From NCBI GenBank assembly GCA_002386465.1, contig DGIT01000095.1:1-6193 (forward strand): a stretch of 6,193 nt of DNA, in the 5' to 3' direction. The notes below the pieces were generated by a model. That model worked only from the letters and a program-made list of their open reading frames with translations, did not search any database and was not told the origin of the DNA. Both the position numbers and the translations under genes were made by a program. Numbering within the stretch: the first letter of the stretch is position 1; each line of letters starts with the position of its first letter. Origin of the DNA: Burkholderiales bacterium UBA4615 (GTDB lineage Bacteria; Pseudomonadota; Gammaproteobacteria; Burkholderiales; Burkholderiaceae_E). Below, piece after piece: positions 1-6,193 of this stretch.

Positions 1-335
1 CGATGATCTATTTCATCAATGGCCTGCAATGGACCGGCTACAAACGTTTCGACTGGAGCGTGGTGGGTGAGTCCGCATGCTCCGATTCCTGGGGACGTGC
101 GCTCAGCACCGGTGAGCCCAGCCTGTCGATCCCCTGCTTTGCCGAACGGCGCTACGGCGGCGTACTCGATGATGAAATGCTGATGGCGCTGCCGCCCGCA
201 CTGCTGGCCAAAGCCATCACTGGCATGCACGCGCTTGCCAAAAACGGGTTTCGCTACCCCTTCCCGCAGTACGGCATCCAGCAGGATGTGCGCGACGGGA
301 TGTCCGTGAGCTACCCGGATCGCGCCAAGAAATAA
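1..335 (+). CDS. DUF169 family protein, C-terminal part (5' end outside window)
   Basis: The reading frame is already open at the left edge (first full codon at base 3) and ends at TAA 333-335. The ATG at base 3 is probably internal: 110 residues are visible, while DUF169 (COG2043) proteins usually have well over 200. I recognise the family from the segment around residues 23-52 (counting from base 3), which holds ESACSDSWGRAL, then SLSIPCFAERRYGG, then an LDDEMLMALPP stretch. Two cysteines, C26 and C45, lie in these conserved blocks and could bind a metal or cofactor, but that is inference. No membrane segment or signal is seen in the visible part. The family has no established function. The next gene, an acyl-CoA synthetase, starts 30 bp downstream on the same strand, so co-transcription is likely. 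I am confident of the family and not of any role. Confidence 0.8.
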   Translation, partial: MIYFINGLQWTGYKRFDWSVVGESACSDSWGRALSTGEPSLSIPCFAERRYGGVLDDEMLMALPPALLAKAITGMHALAKNGFRYPFPQYGIQQDVRDGMSVSYPDRAKK

Positions 336-365
336 GCGACTCCCTCTTCTTCACAGGATTCAAGC

Positions 366-2081
366 ATGAGCGAACTGCAGCACTTTCTGGCCGCACGCGA
401 TGGCCTGCTCTCACGGCGCACCGATCTGGATGCAGCCAGCGCACATTTCGCCTGGCCGACACTGAGTCACTTCAATTGGGCGATCGACTACTTCGACGCC
501 ATCGCGCGCAACAACGACAAGCCCGCCCTGCACATCGTGGAGGAAAGCGGCGTCGAGGCGAAGCTCACCTACGCACAGTTGTCGCAGCGCTCATCGCAGG
601 TGGCCAACTTCCTGGTCTCGCTGGGTGCCAAGTCAGGCGACCGCATGTTGCTGATGCTGGGCAACGAAGTGCCGCTCTGGGAAACCATGCTGGCCGCGAT
701 CAAGCTCGGGGTGGTGGTCATCCCGGCAACCACCCTGCTGTCGGGCGCCGATCTGGCCGACCGCATTGCGCGCGGGCGGGTGCGCTGGATCATGACCAAC
801 GCCACCGGGCAAAGCCGCGTGGCCGAACTGTCCCAGGACGCAATCCGCGGCGTGGGCTGCATCTTCGCGAGTGACGGTGGACGCAGTGCCCATGGCGCGC
901 CGCCCTCCGGCTGGATCGACTACCGCGATACGCAGCACAGTGCGCCGACGTTTACGCCAGCCGCGCCGCTGAGCGTGCACGAGCCCGTGCTTGAGTACTT
1001 CACATCGGGCACCACAGCCCAGCCCAAGCTGGTGCGCCACTCGCGTCAAAGCTACCCGGTGGGCCATTTGTCCACCATGTACTGGCTGGGTCTGCAGCCA
1101 GGCGACGTGCATTGGACGATCAGCTCACCCGGTTGGGCCAAGCATGCCTGGAGCTGCTTTTTCGCACCCCTGAATGCACAGGCCTGCGTCTTCATCTACA
1201 ACTACACCCGCTTCAACGGGCCGGCCATTCTTGATGTGCTGGTGAAGTACGGCGTGAAAACCCTGTGCGCGCCGCCCACGGTCTGGCGCATGCTGATCCT
1301 GGAGGACATGAAGCGCTGGACAGTGCCGCTGCGCGAAGTCATCTCTGCAGGCGAGCCGCTGAACCCCGAAGTGATCGAGCAGGTGCGTGCGGCCTGGGGC
1401 CTGACCATCCGCGACGGATATGGTCAGACAGAAACCACCGCCCAGATCGGCAACCCGCCAGGGCAGGCGCTCAAGCCCGGCTCCATGGGCCGCCCCTTGC
1501 CGGGTTATCAGATCGTGCTGCTGGACCCGGACGGCAAGCCCGCAGACGAAGGCGAAATCTGCATCGACCTCAGCACGCGCCCCACGCCGCTGATGGATGG
1601 TTATGCCGACGATACCGCCAAGACGGCCGAAGCCATGCGTGACGGCCACTATCACACCGGTGACGTCGGCACGCGCGACGAGCAGGGCTACATCACCTAC
1701 GTGGGCCGGGCCGATGACGTGTTCAAAGCCTCGGGCTACCGGATCAGTCCGTTTGAACTGGAAAGCGCGCTCATCGAGCACCCCGCAGTGGCCGAGGCTG
1801 CAGTCGTACCTTCACCCGACCCGGTGCGCGGCTTCGTGCCCAAGGCTTATGTGATTCTGGCCCCGGGTCATGCGGCCGATGCCGCCACGGCCGGCGCGAT
1901 CTTCAAGTTCCTGAAGAAACGCGTCTCGCCCTACAAGATGGTCAGGCGCATCGAGTTTTCTGATCTGCCCAAGACCATCAGCGGCAAGATCCGCCGCGTG
2001 GAATTGCGCGGCCATGAAAACAAGCGGCCCGCCAGCGGGGCCCGCAGCGCCATGGAGTTTCTGGAAGAAATGTTCCGATGA
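366..2081 (+). CDS. ACSM-like AMP-forming acyl-CoA synthetase (acid-CoA ligase)
   Basis: This 571-residue cytoplasmic enzyme should activate a carboxylic acid with ATP to an acyl-adenylate and then to the CoA thioester. All core motifs of the ANL superfamily are present. The phosphate-binding loop YFTSGTTAQPK is at 211-221, with Ala where the second Gly usually sits. DGYGQTET is at 350-357, TGD at 431-433 and the hinge region GRADDVFKASGYRI at 447-460. The C-terminal PKTISGKIRR (535-544) carries the likely catalytic Lys541. The middle part (TMYWLGL, SSPGWAKHAW, CAPPTVWRML, SAGEPLNPEV) resembles medium-chain ACSM/COG0365 enzymes more than long-chain FadD. Length is normal for the family. The ATG at 366 has an AGGA Shine-Dalgarno at 355-358, 7 bases upstream. 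The stop overlaps the next start (ATGA, 2078-2081), so translation is probably coupled to the hydrolase. The acid substrate (medium-chain, branched, cyclic or aromatic) cannot be decided from sequence. Confidence 0.93.
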   Translation: MSELQHFLAARDGLLSRRTDLDAASAHFAWPTLSHFNWAIDYFDAIARNNDKPALHIVEESGVEAKLTYAQLSQRSSQVANFLVSLGAKSGDRMLLMLGNEVPLWETMLAAIKLGVVVIPATTLLSGADLADRIARGRVRWIMTNATGQSRVAELSQDAIRGVGCIFASDGGRSAHGAPPSGWIDYRDTQHSAPTFTPAAPLSVHEPVLEYFTSGTTAQPKLVRHSRQSYPVGHLSTMYWLGLQPGDVHWTISSPGWAKHAWSCFFAPLNAQACVFIYNYTRFNGPAILDVLVKYGVKTLCAPPTVWRMLILEDMKRWTVPLREVISAGEPLNPEVIEQVRAAWGLTIRDGYGQTETTAQIGNPPGQALKPGSMGRPLPGYQIVLLDPDGKPADEGEICIDLSTRPTPLMDGYADDTAKTAEAMRDGHYHTGDVGTRDEQGYITYVGRADDVFKASGYRISPFELESALIEHPAVAEAAVVPSPDPVRGFVPKAYVILAPGHAADAATAGAIFKFLKKRVSPYKMVRRIEFSDLPKTISGKIRRVELRGHENKRPASGARSAMEFLEEMFR

Positions 2082-3292
2082 ATGACCTGACTGTCCGTCC
2101 ATCGAAGTACGACTTTTCGTCGCTGTATGCAGCGATGCGCAAAAGCGTCGACGCTGAATTGTTGTCCGGCGTCTCGAGTGCCGTCCTGCAAGGCCGTGAG
2201 CTGATCGACCTGCACTGCGCAGGCATGGCCGATCATGAGGCCGGCACGCCGCTGGGTACCGACCACCTCTTTCGGGCCTTCTCCAATACCAAGCTCATCA
2301 CCACCTGCGCGGTGATGGGGCTGATCGAGGATGGACGGATCGGGCTCGATGACCCGGTTGCACGGCACATTCCCCAGCTGGGCGACCGTCAGGTGCTCAA
2401 GCCCGGGGCCACTGCACTTGATCAGACCGAACCGGCGCGCGGCCCGATCACCGTACGCCATCTGCTGAGTCACAGCGCGGGCCTGAGTTATGGGCTGCTC
2501 GACCCAGGCACCCTGATGTTCAAGGGATACACCGAGCGCAAGATGCTGCATCCAGGCGCCACCCTGGAAGGCATGATGGACAAGCTCGCCGAGCTGCCGC
2601 TGTCGTTTCACCCTGGCACTTCATGGGAATACTCGGTGGCCACCGATGTGCTGGCGCGACTGGTGGAAGTGGTCAGTGGCGAGCGCTTCGATGCGTTCCT
2701 CAGTCGGCGCATTTTCAACCCGCTGGGCATGCGTGACACAGGCTTCGTGGTGCCGCAGGCTGATCAGCACCGGCTGGTCGGGTACTACGCCGGCGCCAGC
2801 GTGCTCGAACCACTCAAGCCCGGGCTCACCCGCACCGATCAGGCGCCCTACCCCGGAGCCTACCTGCGCGAAGTGCCCTTGCTCTCGGGCGGGGGTGGTC
2901 TGGTGTCATCGCTGCCCGACATGATTGCGCTCATTCGCAGTCTCATGCCTGGCGCATCGGGTGACTCGCCCACGCTGCTGAAGACCGAGACACTGGCACT
3001 CATGATGCGCAACCACCTGCCTGAAGGCGTGTCGATCCGATTCGCCACCACCGGCGAGGTCAAAGGCAAGGGCTTCGGACTGGGCGGTGCGGTCACGCTC
3101 ACGCCCTCGGCCATCGACCCGTCTGGGTCGACCGATGAGTTCCAGTGGGGCGGCATTGCGGGCACGCACTGGTGGATCAACCCGCGGCTGAACTTGGCCG
3201 GCATTGTCATGGCCCAGCGCCAGATGGCCTTCTGGCACCCCTTCTCGTTCGAGATGAAGCGCGCGGTGTATGCGGCAGTCGGCAGCGCTTAG
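2078..3292 (+). CDS. Serine hydrolase, beta-lactamase/family VIII esterase type, copy 1
   Basis: A 404-residue protein of the beta-lactamase-related serine hydrolase family (Pfam Beta-lactamase, COG1680), which includes class C beta-lactamases, EstB-type esterases and some amidases. The nucleophile motif is S69-N-T-K72. The likely catalytic tyrosine is Y185 in WEYSVATDVL, equivalent to the class C Y-x-N motif but with Val in place of Asn. The third element is W357-G-G followed by AGTHWW, as in EstB-like esterases, rather than the KTG of true beta-lactamases. A glycine-rich LLSGGGGLVSS segment (268-278) is also typical of the family. There is no signal peptide, so the protein is probably cytoplasmic, which argues against antibiotic resistance. 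The start ATG overlaps the ligase stop by 4 bases, and GGAAG at 2063-2067 can serve as ribosome binding site. A paralogue follows 86 bp downstream. Esterase, lactonase or amidase activity is likely; the substrate is unknown. Confidence 0.92.
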   Translation: MNDLTVRPSKYDFSSLYAAMRKSVDAELLSGVSSAVLQGRELIDLHCAGMADHEAGTPLGTDHLFRAFSNTKLITTCAVMGLIEDGRIGLDDPVARHIPQLGDRQVLKPGATALDQTEPARGPITVRHLLSHSAGLSYGLLDPGTLMFKGYTERKMLHPGATLEGMMDKLAELPLSFHPGTSWEYSVATDVLARLVEVVSGERFDAFLSRRIFNPLGMRDTGFVVPQADQHRLVGYYAGASVLEPLKPGLTRTDQAPYPGAYLREVPLLSGGGGLVSSLPDMIALIRSLMPGASGDSPTLLKTETLALMMRNHLPEGVSIRFATTGEVKGKGFGLGGAVTLTPSAIDPSGSTDEFQWGGIAGTHWWINPRLNLAGIVMAQRQMAFWHPFSFEMKRAVYAAVGSA

Positions 3293-3344
3293 GCTGCTGC
3301 GCTGACCTCCCGCTTTCCCCACCGCCTCTCGCTTCCACACTCCA

Positions 3345-3359
3345 TCGAGCTGTGCTCGA
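3345..3359. other. Small perfect hairpin between the two hydrolase genes
   Basis: TCGAGC and GCTCGA form a perfect 6-bp stem around a TGT loop in the 86-bp gap, 20 bases before the second hydrolase start. No T-run follows, so it is not a classical intrinsic terminator. It might stabilise or punctuate the mRNA between the paralogues, but a stem this short can occur by chance. A weaker inverted repeat, CAGCGC 3283-3288 with GCGCTG 3299-3304, spans the stop codon of the first hydrolase. Confidence 0.25.
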
Positions 3360-3378
3360 CCCACCCTTGGAAAACACG

Positions 3379-4560
3379 ATGACCTCCAGCACTCCGACAC
3401 GCGATTTCTCGGGACTGCATGCAGCGATGCAACGCACCGTCGATGGCGAACTGCTGGCCGGCGTTTCAAGTGCCGTCTTGAATGGCCGTGAGGTGGTCGA
3501 TCTGCACTGCGCAGGCTTTGCCGATCGCGAGCGCGGCATCAAGCTCACCGAAGACCATCTCTTTCGCATGTTCTCCAGTACCAAGCTGGTCACCTCGTGT
3601 GCGGTACTCATGCTGATGGAAGAAGGCAAGCTGGGCCTTGACGACCCGATCGAGCGCTTCATCCCGCAACTGGGTAATCGCCAGGTGCTCAAGCCCGGGG
3701 CCACAGCGCTTGACCAGACCGAGCCTGCGCGCAGTTCCATCACCGTGCGCCATTTGCTGTGCCACAGCTCGGGTCTGGGCTATGGCCTGCTCGATCCAGG
3801 CACGCTGCTCTTTCAGGCCTTCATCGATCGCAACGTGCGCTCGAGCAGCACCACGCTGGCCGAGATGGTCGATGTGCTCGAAGGCCTGCCGCTGGCCTTT
3901 CACCCGGGCACGTCCTGGGCTTATTCCATCGCCACGGATGTGCTCAGCCGTCTGGTGGAGGTGGTGAGCGGCCAGCGCTTCGATGCGTTCCTGCAGGCGC
4001 GCATCTTCGAGCCGCTTGGGATGCGGGATACTGGCTTCGCGGTGCCTGCTGCCGACCTGCCGCGTCTGGTGGCGTACTACCGGGGCGCCAGCCTCAACAA
4101 TCCCCTTAAACCCGGTCTGACCCGCGTAGAGGAAGGACCCTTTGCCAGCGTGTGTCTGCGACCGGTGGCGCGCCTGTCAGGTGGCGGTGGTTTGTATTCA
4201 AGCTTGCACGACACCATCGCCTTCATGCGCAGTCTCATCCCGGGCGGACCCACCCTCCTCAAGCCCGAAACACTCGCGCTCATGATGCGCAACCACCTGC
4301 CCGAGGGCGTTTACACCGGGTTTCCCAAGCCTGTGAAGGGCAAGGCCTTCGGCCTGGGCGGTGCCGTGTCTTTATCGGAGTCGTCCATCGACCCACCCGA
4401 TTCAGTCGATGAATTCCAGTGGGGCGGCATGGCCGGCACCCACTGGTGGATCAACCCGCGACGCGGCATTGCGGGCATCGTGATGGCGCAGCGCGACACC
4501 GCCTTCTGGCATCCGTTTTCATTTGAGCTCAAGCGCGAGGTGTATCAAGCCGCGAGCTGA
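3379..4560 (+). CDS. Serine hydrolase, beta-lactamase/family VIII esterase type, copy 2
   Basis: A 393-residue tandem paralogue of the preceding hydrolase, about 70% identical by hand alignment (roughly 268 of 385 aligned positions). The motifs are S66-S-T-K69, Y182 in WAYSIATDVL, LSGGGGLYSS near 266-275, and W348-G-G followed by MAGTHWW. No signal peptide is seen, so a cytoplasmic hydrolase acting on an ester, lactone or amide is likely. The frame is open back to an ATG at 3145, but that would overlap the first hydrolase by about 150 bases. I chose ATG 3379 because homology to copy 1 begins just after it (DFSGLHAAM) and a TGGAAA ribosome binding site lies at 3368-3373. Relative to copy 1 it lacks a few residues near 290 and 317. 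Differences cluster at residues 145-170 and 240-270, which may alter the substrate pocket. It is probably co-transcribed with the genes upstream and ends 19 bp before the convergent hepT-like gene. Confidence 0.92.
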   Translation: MTSSTPTRDFSGLHAAMQRTVDGELLAGVSSAVLNGREVVDLHCAGFADRERGIKLTEDHLFRMFSSTKLVTSCAVLMLMEEGKLGLDDPIERFIPQLGNRQVLKPGATALDQTEPARSSITVRHLLCHSSGLGYGLLDPGTLLFQAFIDRNVRSSSTTLAEMVDVLEGLPLAFHPGTSWAYSIATDVLSRLVEVVSGQRFDAFLQARIFEPLGMRDTGFAVPAADLPRLVAYYRGASLNNPLKPGLTRVEEGPFASVCLRPVARLSGGGGLYSSLHDTIAFMRSLIPGGPTLLKPETLALMMRNHLPEGVYTGFPKPVKGKAFGLGGAVSLSESSIDPPDSVDEFQWGGMAGTHWWINPRRGIAGIVMAQRDTAFWHPFSFELKREVYQAAS

Positions 4561-4579
4561 TGCGCTGGAAACTGACGCG

Positions 4580-4954
4580 CTACAAAGATTGAGTGCGGCC
4601 GCTCGTAGTGCGAATCGCCGCGCAATACGCGAGCAGATCGGTGAGGCGATGACGCACCACGTCCTTCACGATGCCCAGGTTCACCCGTTCATAGCCGTGC
4701 ACCACCAGATTTCTGAAGCCTGCAAGCCGCCCCATCACTTGCGCGCAATCAGGGGTGATCCATCCGGCTGCGTGCAGCAGGTCGAAGAGTTCGCGGTTGG
4801 TGGCCGGCTCACCGAGCTTGTGGTCCGACACGATATGAGATGCAACGTCCAAGGCTGCTTGCGCGGCGAGTTGCAGGGTATGAACCACGAAACGCTCTTC
4901 TCGAACGTCCGTATCGATGTCATCCAGGCGGGCAAGGTCATGCAGCTGCTGCAC
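4580..4954 (-). CDS. hepT: HepT-like HEPN (DUF86) protein, putative toxin, 5' end disrupted
   Basis: This is the HEPN partner of the MNT nucleotidyltransferase just upstream. The signature RX4HXY is present as RNLVVHGY, giving R81, H86 and Y88 counted from the GTG at 4954. HTLQLAAQAALDVASHIVSD and LGEPATNRELFDLL are typical of COG2445. In known MntA/HepT modules HepT is the toxin, an RNase in some cases, and MntA modifies the motif tyrosine with AMP. The conserved frame extends upstream of the GTG through DLVFKKLAFIETY (codons 4993-4955). It is then cut by TAG 4996-4994; beyond that lies ATG 5005-5003, in the same frame and overlapping the mntA stop. An intact gene would encode about 141 residues, the family's usual size. 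As written, translation must restart at CTG 4975 or GTG 4954, neither with a convincing ribosome binding site, and the GTG start loses 17 residues of the first helix. The gene may be inactive. GC by hand is 53-62% in three 60-base lines here, against 63-67% in two lines of the plus-strand genes. Confidence 0.8.
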   Translation of the reverse strand: MQQLHDLARLDDIDTDVREERFVVHTLQLAAQAALDVASHIVSDHKLGEPATNRELFDLLHAAGWITPDCAQVMGRLAGFRNLVVHGYERVNLGIVKDVVRHRLTDLLAYCAAIRTTSGRTQSL

Positions 4955-4993
4955 GTATGTTTCGATGAATGCCAGCTTTTTGAAAACGAGGTC

Positions 4994-5005
4994 CTAGTCA
5001 ACCAT
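4994..5005 (-). other. Likely original hepT start with in-frame amber at codon 4
   Basis: Read on the minus strand, the four codons are ATG GTT GAC TAG, followed directly by GAC CTC GTT TTC, which opens the conserved HepT N-terminus. The ATG overlaps the mntA stop by 8 bases, the compact arrangement expected of a coupled MNT-HEPN pair. One base change from CAG, AAG or GAG would create the TAG. The sequence shows the stop codon directly; that it is a mutation rather than a sequencing error or a natural leader is inference. Confidence 0.6.
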
Positions 5006-5402
5006 TGGCGAAACGCCCGGCGCGGCGGTATTGGTCCAGGATCGGCTTGAGGTCGAACCACTCGTTGCGCGTAGCAACCTCAAATCGAATACGCGCAGAT
5101 GGATTCGTCTCGGCCACCAGCACTCCGTCACGCAACACGCGATGCATGAGGTCGACCGGCGCTGTGTTGGCCATCACGACCTGTACCGGCAAGCCGAGAG
5201 CACGGGATAAGGTGTCAGCCAGATCAAAGCCCGCGCCCTCCAGCGTGGGGGCGGGCGTATGCTCCATCAAAACGGCAACATCCACATCGCTGCCGGCGTG
5301 TTGGTCACCTCGTGCCCGACTGCCGAACAGCCAGGCGCAGGCTATCCCGGGCTGCTCGTGCAGCAGTGCGCACAGACGACTGATGAGCTGATCGCGATCC
5401 AT
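4998..5402 (-). CDS. mntA: MNT-type nucleotidyltransferase, MntA-like antitoxin
   Basis: A 134-residue minimal nucleotidyltransferase of the polymerase-beta fold. The active-site signature GSX10DXD is clear: G27-S28 in WLFGSRARGDQHAGS, then D39-V-D41. In MntA/HepT modules this enzyme transfers AMP from ATP to the tyrosine of the HepT RX4HXY motif and so neutralises the toxin. Such enzymes should be cytoplasmic. The ATG at 5402-5400 is followed by a plausible first helix (DQLISRLCALLHEQ), but no strong Shine-Dalgarno precedes it. The position where many relatives carry a third carboxylate seems to be Gln74 (LPVQVVMAN), though I cannot align it rigorously. The stop overlaps the original hepT ATG by 8 bases. 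Upstream on the same strand lies a dehydrogenase gene, 68 bp away. The name refers to the toxin-antitoxin MntA, not the manganese transporter. Confidence 0.88.
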   Translation of the reverse strand: MDRDQLISRLCALLHEQPGIACAWLFGSRARGDQHAGSDVDVAVLMEHTPAPTLEGAGFDLADTLSRALGLPVQVVMANTAPVDLMHRVLRDGVLVAETNPSARIRFEVATRNEWFDLKPILDQYRRAGRFANG

Positions 5403-5430
5403 GGTTCGTCAAGGTTAACGCAGACCCGAC

Positions 5431-5452
5431 GCTCAGTCTCTGAGCTCAGTCT
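5431..5452. repeat. Overlapping 9-bp direct repeat and 6-bp inverted repeat upstream of mntA
   Basis: GCTCAGTCT occurs at 5431-5439 and again at 5444-5452. Within the same stretch GCTCAG (5431-5436) and CTGAGC (5440-5445) form a perfect hairpin with loop TCT. It sits in the 68-bp gap between the dehydrogenase stop and the mntA start. There is no T-run on the minus-strand side, so it is a poor terminator. It could be an operator for the toxin-antitoxin pair, or chance. Confidence 0.35.
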
Positions 5453-5470
5453 GTGGGCTCTGCCAGCGAT

Positions 5471-6193
5471 TCAGTACGCGTACACCCCGCGCCCGGTCTT
5501 GCGGCCCAGCCGCCCGGCCGCCACCATTTCCTTGAGCAGCGGACAAGGCCGGTACTTGGAGTCATTGAACTCTGCCATGTAGGTGTTCATCACGGCCAGG
5601 CAAACGTCCAAACCGATCAGGTCGGCGAGTGCCAGCGGGCCGATCGGCTGGTTGCAACCCAGACGCATGCCGGCATCGATGTCCTCTGGCTTGGCAATGC
5701 CTTCGGCCAGCACGAAAAACGCCTCGTTGATCATCGGCACCAGAATGCGGTTCACCACGAAGCCGGGCGCATTGCGAACACTGATCGGGGTCTTGCCCAG
5801 GCGCTTGGCCAGATCGAACACGGCATCGTGCGTGGCATCGCTGGTCTGCAGGCCCCGCACGATCTCTACCAGCGCCATCAATGGCGCGGGGTTGAAGAAG
5901 TGCATCGCCACGAACCGGTCGGCGCGCTGTGTAGCGGCCGCCAGCATGGTGATCGAGATGGACGAGGTATTGGTGGCAATGATCGCCTCGGGCGCCAGCA
6001 GAGCGTCGAGCTGCTTGAGAATCTTCACCTTGATCTCGGGGTTTTCGGTGGCCGCCTCAATGACCAGAGGCAGCCCTTTGAGATCGTCGTACTGGGTGGT
6101 GCAACGGATGCGCGCAAGCGCTGCATCGCGATCAGCCGCCGACATTTTTTCTTTTTGCACCAGGCGCTCAAGGTTATTGCGCACGGCACCCAG
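5471..6193 (-). CDS. hbd: 3-hydroxybutyryl-CoA dehydrogenase, C-terminal part (N-terminus outside window)
   Basis: NAD(P)-dependent oxidation of (S)-3-hydroxyacyl-CoA to 3-ketoacyl-CoA, or the reverse, in fatty-acid, butanoate or aromatic-acid metabolism in the cytoplasm. The window shows 240 residues. The frame stays open to the right edge, and the GTG at 6184 lies inside the conserved NNLERLVQKEK region, so it is not the start. About 40 residues with the dinucleotide-binding GxGxxG loop are missing. Counting from the codon at 6193, the catalytic set is visible as S77 (TNTSS), H98 (MHFFNPAPLM), E110 (ALVEIVRG) and N148 (GFVVNRI). The family signature NAPGFVVNRILVPMINEAFF is complete. The C-terminal domain has CNQPIGPLALADLIGLD and ends in GRKTGRGVYAY, as usual for single-domain enzymes of about 280 residues. 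A PaaH-type enzyme with a broader 3-hydroxyacyl-CoA substrate is the main alternative. Its link to the convergent ligase-hydrolase genes is unproven. Confidence 0.95.
   Translation of the reverse strand: MGAVRNNLERLVQKEKMSAADRDAALARIRCTTQYDDLKGLPLVIEAATENPEIKVKILKQLDALLAPEAIIATNTSSISITMLAAATQRADRFVAMHFFNPAPLMALVEIVRGLQTSDATHDAVFDLAKRLGKTPISVRNAPGFVVNRILVPMINEAFFVLAEGIAKPEDIDAGMRLGCNQPIGPLALADLIGLDVCLAVMNTYMAEFNDSKYRPCPLLKEMVAAGRLGRKTGRGVYAY

Noticed and set aside
1125..1781. A 218-codon open frame on the minus strand
   Set aside because: It lies wholly antisense to the acyl-CoA synthetase, which has all family motifs. The translation shows no recognisable domain and is typical of GC-rich antisense shadows.
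1931..2611. A 226-codon open frame on the minus strand
   Set aside because: It is antisense to the ligase end and first hydrolase, with no motif. A similar shadow (3466-3903) lies opposite the second hydrolase, as expected from the duplication.
3145..3378. Extension of the second hydrolase to an upstream ATG at 3145
   Set aside because: It would overlap the end of the first hydrolase in another frame and add 78 residues with no family resemblance. Homology and a ribosome binding site support ATG 3379.
2078..4560. Antibiotic resistance beta-lactamases
   Set aside because: No signal peptide is present, the class C Tyr-Ser-Asn is Tyr-Ser-Val or Tyr-Ser-Ile, and WGG replaces KTG. Esterase-like hydrolases are the better reading.
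4523..5050. A 175-codon open frame on the plus strand
   Set aside because: It is antisense to hepT and overlaps the end of the second hydrolase. The minus-strand frame carries the clear RX4HXY motif.
5471..6184. GTG 6184 as the start of the dehydrogenase
   Set aside because: The frame continues to the window edge, and the cofactor-binding N-terminus would be absent. The gene is cut by the window, not naturally short.

Overview
The window looks like chromosomal DNA from a GC-rich proteobacterium. Dense coding, the style of the 3-hydroxyacyl-CoA dehydrogenase and ACSM-like ligase, and an MNT/HEPN pair all suit a betaproteobacterium such as a Burkholderiales member. That placement is an inference from protein style and composition, because no rRNA or other taxonomic marker is present. 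No tRNA, rRNA, IS element, CRISPR array or phage gene is visible.

Plus strand, 1-4560: one compact gene set. It begins with the C-terminal 110 residues of a DUF169-family protein of unknown function. After 30 bp comes a complete ACSM-like AMP-forming acyl-CoA synthetase (366-2081). A 4-base ATGA overlap leads into a serine beta-lactamase/esterase-family hydrolase (2078-3292). After 86 bp follows a second hydrolase of the same family (3379-4560). A hand alignment puts the two hydrolases at about 70% identity, so they are a tandem duplication. Both keep the S-x-x-K, Y-S-x and W-G-G motifs, and neither has a signal peptide. The order suggests intracellular hydrolysis of an ester, lactone or amide, then CoA activation of the released acid. 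The substrate cannot be read from the sequence.

Minus strand, 6193-4580: a second gene set read toward the first. It starts with the C-terminal 240 residues of a 3-hydroxybutyryl-CoA dehydrogenase, which runs off the right edge of the window. After a 68-bp gap with an overlapping direct and inverted repeat comes an MNT nucleotidyltransferase (mntA-like), then a HEPN-domain hepT-like gene. The pair resembles a MntA/HepT toxin-antitoxin module.

The most notable observation is in hepT. Its natural ATG (5005-5003) overlaps the mntA stop and is in frame, but codon 4 is an amber TAG (4996-4994). Family-like N-terminal coding continues right after that codon. The putative toxin may therefore be silenced, or expressed only as a shortened protein. 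The two gene sets converge with only 19 bp between their stop codons and no obvious terminator.
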